Source: Aldersonia sp. NBC_00410 | GTDB lineage: Bacteria; Actinomycetota; Actinomycetes; Mycobacteriales; Mycobacteriaceae | DNA: 54,131 nt | Direction: 5' to 3' | Assembly: GCF_026342035.1 (NCBI RefSeq) | Contig: NZ_JAPENM010000018.1 | Location: 1 to 54,131 of the forward strand | Shown: positions 49,202-54,131 of the stretch, piece by piece | How the letters are laid out: every line of letters begins with the position of its first letter | Position numbering within the stretch: position 1 is the first letter of the stretch | Notes under the pieces: generated by a model | Database searches by the model: none | What the model saw: the letters and a program-made list of their open reading frames with translations, nothing else | Told to the model about the DNA's origin: nothing | Made by a program: the position numbers and the translations under genes

Positions 49202-51337
49202 ATGTGCCGGTCAATACATGTGGGCGGCCGTAGGTGCCCCTCCTGCGATTCGTACAAGGCCGCGGCCAAGGCGAACGCGAATCGCCGCTATGGCCGCAAT
49301 GCGCGCAGGAAGGTCGTCGACCATCTGCGCGAGCTGGGCATGGTGGACACGGCCGCTGCGGTGCTATCGCTGCCGCCGAGCATGCTGCCCGAGCTGATGC
49401 AGGCCCTCGAGATCGACCAGTCCGTCCTCGGCGATACCCCGATGCCCAGCACGCACGCGAATCCTCCCTCGGCCAAGCTGATCATCGCCCAGGCGAAAAC
49501 GGAACGGGAAAAGCTCGCTGGGCCGCAGATAACCCCGGCGCAGGCCGCACTCGACGCGGCCCATGAGCACGTCGAGTCGGTGGACCTGGAAGCCGACGGG
49601 GCCCGTAAGGCGGTCAACAGGCAGCGGGTACGGCTGCGTAAGGCGAAAAACGCCGTCGCAGACGGCACTGGAAGCTCCGCAGCGGTTGTCGAGCAGCAGC
49701 AGCTCCTCGACGACGCGAAGCAGGCCTATCTCGACGCGCAGCGACACCAGCGCGACGCCCAGGACGATCTCGCGGCGGCGAAGTACGGAATGCGCGTCGA
49801 CCTCGCGACCGACGACGAGCGGGACGCGTACTACGCCAACCTGACCGAGGACGAGATCGCCGCGATTGGGCGCTCGCTCAACAGGACCCACGGCGGGGAA
49901 GCGGTGGCGGCCTTGAACGAGGGGCCTCCGCTGTCGCTGTCGAGCGTCGCCCGCGACAAAGCGGTCTATCACTCCGGCACGATTCCGATGGAGACCGGAT
50001 CGGGCATCAACGACGTGCAAGGCCGGCTACTCGATGGCGGTACCGCGATCTACCGGCGCGGCAGCGGCGACTTTCTCATCCTGCAGCGCAACGGGGACGC
50101 CTACTTCCCAGTGGCACAGGCGCACAGCAAGAGCCATGCCCTGGACAAGGCCAACCGGATCCCGATCGTCACGGGCCTGGAGACGTTGCCGGCCGGCGCG
50201 AGCGACCTGCAGCGACATGCCCACAGCATCAAGAGTGGACTAGCGCTCGAGCTCGCCGGCAAAGCAGCCGAGGGGGTCGCGCCGACACCGTCCACGCAAC
50301 AGAATCTCCTCGACGACGGTATCGAAGCGGCGCGCACCAAGATCGCCGACTCGGCCGGCGCAGGACCGATGCGCGTGGACGTCTACGAAGGAACCAAGCG
50401 GCACAAGAAGGCATTGCGCGAGAAGGCCGCCATGGCTGCGGGGGAGAAGGCCCGTACCGAAGCCCTCGCCACCGGTGCTTCGAAGATCGAAGCCAGCGCC
50501 GCATACGCAGCCGCCCACCGTCGTGCACTCGGGACACCGACGCGCGGTGGGGGAGTGATCCCGCATTTCGACCACGACATCCCGCCGGGCAGCCTCGGCC
50601 CCGAGAAGTACGCGAGCCTGACGCGCAGCGGCGTCCGCGCGTTCGGCAACGAGACCGCCGGGGACTACGCGGTCATCGCTCAGCGCGGCGGCAACCTGAA
50701 GGCATGGGGGTTCACCAACAGCGCCGGCCAACTGAAGACCTCGAACATCACCGACCTCACCGGCTCCAACACCGCGTTCGTCAAGAACGTGCTCACCGCC
50801 AGCGAGCGCAACGCCCTGACCACCTACACGGGCGGCACATACCAGCAGATCAACGCCGCGATCACCGGCCGCAATCCGAACCCTTCCTCGCATATCAAGA
50901 CCGTGGTAGGTGGCCTCGAATCGGCGTTCGACAAGTTCGGTGAGCACAATCCGAACATGACACCGATGACGCTGATGCGGGGCACGCGCGTGCCGAGCGG
51001 CTGGAAAGGAACCACGTCGGAGTACATCTCCGCTGCGTTCACCGTTGGGTCTCGAGTGCAAATCGGCAAGGTCACCAGCTGCAGTACCAACCCGGGCACC
51101 GCAAGCGCTTTCGCCGGGCACCCGCCGTACATGATGGTCGTGCGGACCAGGCAAGGACTCCCAGTCAAGTCGATCTCGCATTTTTCCGGCGAGAACGAGG
51201 TCGTGCTCCCGCCGGGCACCGACCTGCGATGCGTGAAAGTCGACCACCATGGCGTCGGCGGCATCCCCACCGTGTATCTGGTGGCCGAGGACCTCGTCGC
51301 CGAGGCCGAAGGCTCGCCGATGAGTTCAGCGGCGTAA
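49202..51337 (+). CDS. large protein with C-terminal arginine-type ADP-ribosyltransferase domain
   Basis: 711 residues. The N-terminus MCRSIHVGGRRCPSCDSYK is the Cys-rich motif common to actinobacterial phage/plasmid proteins. Residues ~75-220 are helical and coiled-coil-like (EHVESVDLEADGARKAVNRQ). The middle has no recognised domain. Residues ~520-700 form an ART domain of the R-S-E type: Arg593 (LMRGTRV), TSCSTN near 625-630 as the S-T-S equivalent, and E664-N665-E666 in SGENEVVLPPGT. E-x-E before L-PPGT is characteristic of arginine-specific mono-ADP-ribosyltransferases and exotoxins. It uses NAD+ to modify a target protein. There is no secretion signal, so delivery may be intracellular or by a specialised route. 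It pairs with the divergent ARH eraser. Confidence 0.78.
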   Translation: MCRSIHVGGRRCPSCDSYKAAAKANANRRYGRNARRKVVDHLRELGMVDTAAAVLSLPPSMLPELMQALEIDQSVLGDTPMPSTHANPPSAKLIIAQAKTEREKLAGPQITPAQAALDAAHEHVESVDLEADGARKAVNRQRVRLRKAKNAVADGTGSSAAVVEQQQLLDDAKQAYLDAQRHQRDAQDDLAAAKYGMRVDLATDDERDAYYANLTEDEIAAIGRSLNRTHGGEAVAALNEGPPLSLSSVARDKAVYHSGTIPMETGSGINDVQGRLLDGGTAIYRRGSGDFLILQRNGDAYFPVAQAHSKSHALDKANRIPIVTGLETLPAGASDLQRHAHSIKSGLALELAGKAAEGVAPTPSTQQNLLDDGIEAARTKIADSAGAGPMRVDVYEGTKRHKKALREKAAMAAGEKARTEALATGASKIEASAAYAAAHRRALGTPTRGGGVIPHFDHDIPPGSLGPEKYASLTRSGVRAFGNETAGDYAVIAQRGGNLKAWGFTNSAGQLKTSNITDLTGSNTAFVKNVLTASERNALTTYTGGTYQQINAAITGRNPNPSSHIKTVVGGLESAFDKFGEHNPNMTPMTLMRGTRVPSGWKGTTSEYISAAFTVGSRVQIGKVTSCSTNPGTASAFAGHPPYMMVVRTRQGLPVKSISHFSGENEVVLPPGTDLRCVKVDHHGVGGIPTVYLVAEDLVAEAEGSPMSSAA

Positions 51338-51352
51338 ACGATGAGCACGCCG

Positions 51353-51376
51353 TGACCAGGTACGACGTCACGTCCC
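51353..51376 (+). repeat. dispersed repeat TGACCAG-N9-CACGTCCC, copy 4
   Basis: Lies 15 bases after the ART-protein stop. It shares both blocks and the 9-base spacing with the other three copies. Confidence 0.55.
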
Positions 51377-51411
51377 TGTGGTAACACCATCGACGAAGGA
51401 AGTGCCGGCAC

Positions 51412-51579
51412 ATGAAGCTCACCCGAGAACAGCTCGACGACATCAGGAACAACCTCGACTCGGGCATGACACCGGATGCGGTGGCCGACTACTACGGGCG
51501 GATCGCTGATCTCGACCTCGGCGACATCGCCACCATCCGGTCGGCGGCTTATGCGATCCAGCGCGGCGAAACTCCCTGA
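51412..51579 (+). CDS. 55-residue acidic protein after the ART gene
   Basis: ATG 51412 is preceded by GAAGGAAG. KLTREQLDDIRNNLDSGMTP and ADLDLGDIATIRSAAYAIQR are two amphipathic, acidic helical segments. It is separated from the ART gene by 74 bases and may be co-transcribed. A small acidic partner downstream of a toxin-like enzyme could be an immunity or chaperone protein, but no homology was recognised. Confidence 0.6.
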   Translation: MKLTREQLDDIRNNLDSGMTPDAVADYYGRIADLDLGDIATIRSAAYAIQRGETP

Positions 51580-51588
51580 AGCAGGCGT

Positions 51589-52236
51589 CTATTTCGAGAA
51601 GAGTGCTGTCGTGGCAATGGTGAGGTCGATGACCGGCTCCAGCTCGGCGTGTGATGCGCCGGGTTCGGATGCGCGGATCTTGCGCATGCGGCGCGGTCGA
51701 ACGTCGCGCAGAGAGATCCCGATCTGCTGCCTGCCGTTCGTCGAGTAGGCGGTGGGACGGTAATCGGCGGGGGATATCCAGAGCTCGTACCAGGCTTCTG
51801 CGGGCTGTTCGGCGCGCCCCACGCTGTCGGCCGGCGCCCACAGCGCGCAATCGCAATCCGGCTGGTCGCAGGGGCCCGGGCCATGGCCGACGGGCCGGTA
51901 GAGCGGTCGCGTTCCTGACAGCATCGGGCACGCCGCAACGGCGTAGCGCAGGCATGCGGGGTGCAAACCGGGCTCGGGTGCGACGGCGGCCGCGATGTCC
52001 TGCGGGCGGACCGTCAGGACGATCCGCGTGTCGTCGAGCTCGAGGCCGCACACCTGGCAGAGCCCATCGGTGATGGCACGCGCTTGGGCCTGCTCTGCTA
52101 CGTGTCCCCACATGGGTCGGCCCGCGTGCCAGGCGGTGATGTAGGGAACGACCAAACCGGAATGGCTGCGCGCGCTGTGCAACGCTGCCGGCACGGGAGG
52201 GCGAGGGCCGGCCACCGGTCGCGAGGGCGTGTTCAC
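51589..52236 (-). CDS. Cys-rich zinc-ribbon-like hypothetical protein
   Basis: 215 residues from the GTG at 52236 (NTPSRPVAGPRPPVPA). ATG alternatives lie further in. Zinc-type clusters are CQVCGLELDD, H-x-x-CLRYAVAACP and CDQPDCDCALW. These short Cys-rich proteins recur in actinobacterial plasmids without known function. Convergent with the 55-residue gene, with only 9 bases between stops. Confidence 0.55.
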   Translation of the reverse strand: MNTPSRPVAGPRPPVPAALHSARSHSGLVVPYITAWHAGRPMWGHVAEQAQARAITDGLCQVCGLELDDTRIVLTVRPQDIAAAVAPEPGLHPACLRYAVAACPMLSGTRPLYRPVGHGPGPCDQPDCDCALWAPADSVGRAEQPAEAWYELWISPADYRPTAYSTNGRQQIGISLRDVRPRRMRKIRASEPGASHAELEPVIDLTIATTALFSK

Positions 52237-52276
52237 CCCGCACGCCCTGCGGCGGCCGCCGGCCCGGAGACGGCGA

Positions 52277-52480
52277 TCAGAGCCTCCAGTGATCGGCGAT
52301 CGCGCCGCCTTGCGCCGCGTCCACACGGATCAGGGTTGCCGCGCCAAGGGCGCCAACTCCGACGTCGATATCACCGCTACCTCGCGCGGCGTCGAACCAG
52401 GCCGCGGCAACTATCTCGGCAATCCGGTAACCCCCTGCGTCTCCCGTGCAACTCCTCGTCCCGATGCTGGCAACAGTCAT
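52277..52480 (-). CDS. small hypothetical protein
   Basis: 67 residues from the ATG at 52480, with GGGAGG upstream. TVASIGTRSCTGDAGGYRIA and EIVAAAWFDAARGSGDIDVG. One domain at most. It ends 40 bases before the start of the Cys-rich gene and is probably its operon partner. The 220 bases upstream, to 52702, hold promoters for both directions. Confidence 0.5.
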   Translation of the reverse strand: MTVASIGTRSCTGDAGGYRIAEIVAAAWFDAARGSGDIDVGVGALGAATLIRVDAAQGGAIADHWRL

Positions 52481-52702
52481 GACAACCTCCCACGACACCT
52501 AGCTCTATTGATAGAAGCAAAGTTTAGGGGCGGGGCGGTTCTCGTCGTCATGGCTTCCACCCAACCAGTGCCCCGGCACCGGTTGGGTCGGCGGTGTTTA
52601 GGTGGGTTCGAGGCTGCTATCTGTCGGTGTGTGCCGATAGGCTCGAAGTATTCAATTCATTTGTGGGACTGCGACTCCCACTGTTTTCCGGAGGTGGTTC
52701 TT

Positions 52703-53233
52703 ATGGCCGATTCGCCGATGTTTTCGGGTGGCTTTCTTCGCCGCGCGCCGCTTTCGGAGCCGCCGGTTATCCGGACCGGTGAGGCTGTCCCGCCGCCGCC
52801 GCCGTCGCAGCAGCGAGACGTCGAGTCGCGGAATCCGTTGCCCGAGCCGCAGCTCGATCCGGCCGAGTTGCGAGCGGTTCGGTTGTTCGCGGAGCAGTCG
52901 CTGCGGCTTGTGCTCGAAGTGCTCGACCGGCGCCGACCGCCGCAGCAGTTGCGGGCGGTTCTCGGGCGATCGTTGATCGAGGCAGTGCTCGCGGCGAGTG
53001 TGAACCCTCCGGGGCGGTCGCTCGGTACGGCGCGGTTGCAGCGTGTGCACGTGCGTCCGGTGGATAGTTTCGCGATCCGGTCCGCCTTGTCGCGCCCCGC
53101 TGTCATTGCTCCGGCTGCGGAGGTGTTTGGGCATTACGCGCGCGGTGCGGGCGGTGGCCGGGTGTTCGCGGTCGCGGGGCGTATCGGAACGGGTAAGACA
53201 GGGCTGGTGTTCGATGCCCTGCAAATCGCGTGA
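52703..53233 (+). CDS. Rv3235-family protein
   Basis: 176 residues from ATG 52703 (GGAGG). A Pro-rich N-terminus (PPPPPSQQR) is followed by the family core: LVLEVLDRRRPPQQLRAVLG, RLQRVHVRPVD, AAEVFGHYARGAGGGRVFAV, then RI and W/L-x-ALQ at the end. Mycobacterial Rv3235 lies near secA and is of unknown function. Here it is a plasmid-borne paralogue near the replicon end. Confidence 0.75.
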   Translation: MADSPMFSGGFLRRAPLSEPPVIRTGEAVPPPPPSQQRDVESRNPLPEPQLDPAELRAVRLFAEQSLRLVLEVLDRRRPPQQLRAVLGRSLIEAVLAASVNPPGRSLGTARLQRVHVRPVDSFAIRSALSRPAVIAPAAEVFGHYARGAGGGRVFAVAGRIGTGKTGLVFDALQIA

Positions 53234-53315
53234 GCGTGCGAATGCGGGTGCGCAGGGGTGGCGTGGGACGGGGTGTTTGCTCGCGTTTTCGTCTCTGGTG
53301 AGGTGGTGATTTCCG

Positions 53316-53486
53316 GTGGAGGGGTTGCGAGTCGATGCGGATCGGTCAGTGGAGATCGTGCGGCTGAATGAAGGTCATTCCGGCCCGCTGGCCGGTGTTC
53401 ATAGGCATGTGGGGTGTTTGGATCCGGTGCCGGTGCTGGTGCGCGGAAACCTGCATCTGTGGCGGGGTGCTGCGGTGGGGGAATGA
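53316..53486 (+). CDS. 56-residue hypothetical protein
   Basis: GTG 53316, with GAGGTGG about 10 bases upstream, to TGA 53486. RVDADRSVEIVRLNEGHSGP and PVPVLVRGNLHLWRGAAVGE suggest a small beta-rich fold. Next gene 4 bases later. Weak evidence. Confidence 0.4.
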   Translation: MEGLRVDADRSVEIVRLNEGHSGPLAGVHRHVGCLDPVPVLVRGNLHLWRGAAVGE

Positions 53487-53490
53487 GCCG

Positions 53491-53721
53491 GTGAATGACG
53501 ATGCCGGGTTCGTGCTGTACCGGTTCGGGCGTCCAGCTGCGGTGATCCGGGGTTCTGTGGTTTTCACCCGGCTCGACGGCGGGCTGATCGGGGGCTTGTC
53601 TGGTTTCGAGTTGTTGTTCCTGGCTCGGGAGGTGGCGCGTTCGCGTGGGGTGGAGTTGCTCGAGGTGGAGGCTGCGTTGGCGGAGTTGCGGCGGGATCTG
53701 GTTCGGCGGGGGTTGTTGTGA
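53491..53721 (+). CDS. 76-residue hypothetical protein
   Basis: GTG 53491. A beta-strand start (AGFVLYRFGRPAAVIRGSVV) and a helical end (ELLFLAREVARSRGVELLEV). Could form one small protein with the previous ORF if a stop codon were read through. No family recognised. The following 53722-53915 has no gene. Confidence 0.45.
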   Translation: MNDDAGFVLYRFGRPAAVIRGSVVFTRLDGGLIGGLSGFELLFLAREVARSRGVELLEVEAALAELRRDLVRRGLL

Positions 53722-53915
53722 ACGTGCCCGGCGTTGGTGGCCGGCTCGGAGCCGGCGTAGCCGGGGGTGTGGTGGGTTACGGTTGGGGAACGGTGGGGTG
53801 GGTGGAGGTAATGCGTTGTGGGACAATGGAGTGTGTTGGTGGGCGTGTCGGCGTTGACCGTTGAAACGGGTTGCCGTACTGTGGATTACATGGAAACCGG
53901 ACCCCGTACCCGCCG

Positions 53916-54131
53916 CCCGCGTAGCGGGTGTGTGTTGGGTGGGGGAGTGAACCCGCAGGTGGTGCCGTTGAGTTCCGGCGGAGCCGGAACGGTCCGATTC
54001 GGAAAGCGCTGCGCGAGCAGCGATTTCGCTTCGCTCATTCGCCCGCGTAGCGGGCACCGGAAGATGGCGCAGGGCAATGCGTTTCGCGGCGGGCTTGCCC
54101 GCCGTGTCGGTTGGCGGTGGGGGCTCGCCCC
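53916..54131. other. telomere-like palindrome array at the right edge
   Basis: Perfect hairpins follow one another: CCCGC-GTA-GCGGG (53916-53928), GTTCCGGC-GGA-GCCGGAAC (53972-53990), CGCTGC-GCGA-GCAGCG (54007-54022), AGCGA-TT-TCGCT (54019-54030), GCCCGC-GTA-GCGGGC (54041-54055), CGGCGGGC-TT-GCCCGCCG (54087-54104), and GGGGC-TC-GCCCC (54120-54131), which ends on the last base. Streptomyces and Rhodococcus linear replicons end in such closely spaced palindromes with 2-4-base loops (CCCGCGGAGCGGG is the Streptomyces type), bound by terminal proteins. Confidence 0.75.

Overview
The window is high-GC actinobacterial DNA, most like a mycolic-acid actinomycete (Nocardia, Rhodococcus or Gordonia type). 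Pointers are paired DUF7373-type lipoproteins, a WhiB regulator, an Rv3235-type protein, DUF2510 and DUF6907/DUF6166-type proteins, frequent GTG/TTG starts and ATGA/GTGA/TTGA gene overlaps. Several features indicate an extrachromosomal, probably linear, replicon. These are a replication block (putative initiator, NrdH redoxin, DnaB), a parAB locus beside an AT-richer repeat array, two large helicases, and a right edge made of closely packed perfect hairpins, the last of which closes on the final base. That edge looks like an actinomycete telomere. No rRNA, tRNA or CRISPR array was seen.

Region 1 (1-10.8 kb) is a surface/chaperone island. A GrpE-like membrane-anchored protein and the start of another gene run leftwards. 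Rightwards run two tandem lipoproteins, a dynamin-like GTPase, an Asp-rich calcium-type repeat protein, a C39-like peptidase and several low-complexity proteins. Region 2 (11.2-16.4 kb) is a compact operon: a 46-residue basic peptide, two metallo-beta-lactamase-fold paralogues, a shikimate-kinase-like P-loop enzyme and an MFS exporter. It looks like a small undescribed biosynthetic cluster. Region 3 (16.7-23.1 kb) holds two short-chain reductases, a broken glycosyltransferase, small secreted proteins, a PAS-like protein and XRE and GntR regulators.

Region 4 (23.2-36.7 kb) is a rightward array of tightly overlapping genes: HTH, DUF6907, WhiB, tiny membrane proteins, a DEDD exonuclease, an SF2 helicase with helicase-associated repeats plus a stand-alone one, GIY-YIG-like and PD-(D/E)XK-like nucleases, MazG, a DUF3850/ASCH-like protein, an SNF2-like helicase and a Gp37/Gp68 (DUF5131) protein. 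It ends at a 15-bp inverted repeat in front of a putative DNA-binding protein. Region 5 (36.7-41 kb) is the replication block, entered through two hairpins with the same loop.

Region 6 (41-47.9 kb) has a DUF2510-DUF3846 fusion, membrane proteins, a lipoprotein, a TnsA-like remnant, parBA and the repeat array. Region 7 (47.9-52.5 kb) has an ADP-ribosylglycohydrolase divergent from a large protein ending in an arginine-type ADP-ribosyltransferase domain. A palindromic operator-like site lies between them and a 55-residue gene follows the transferase. This writer/eraser pair is the best candidate for an undescribed system. Region 8 (52.7-54.1 kb) has an Rv3235-like protein, two small ORFs and the telomere-like end.
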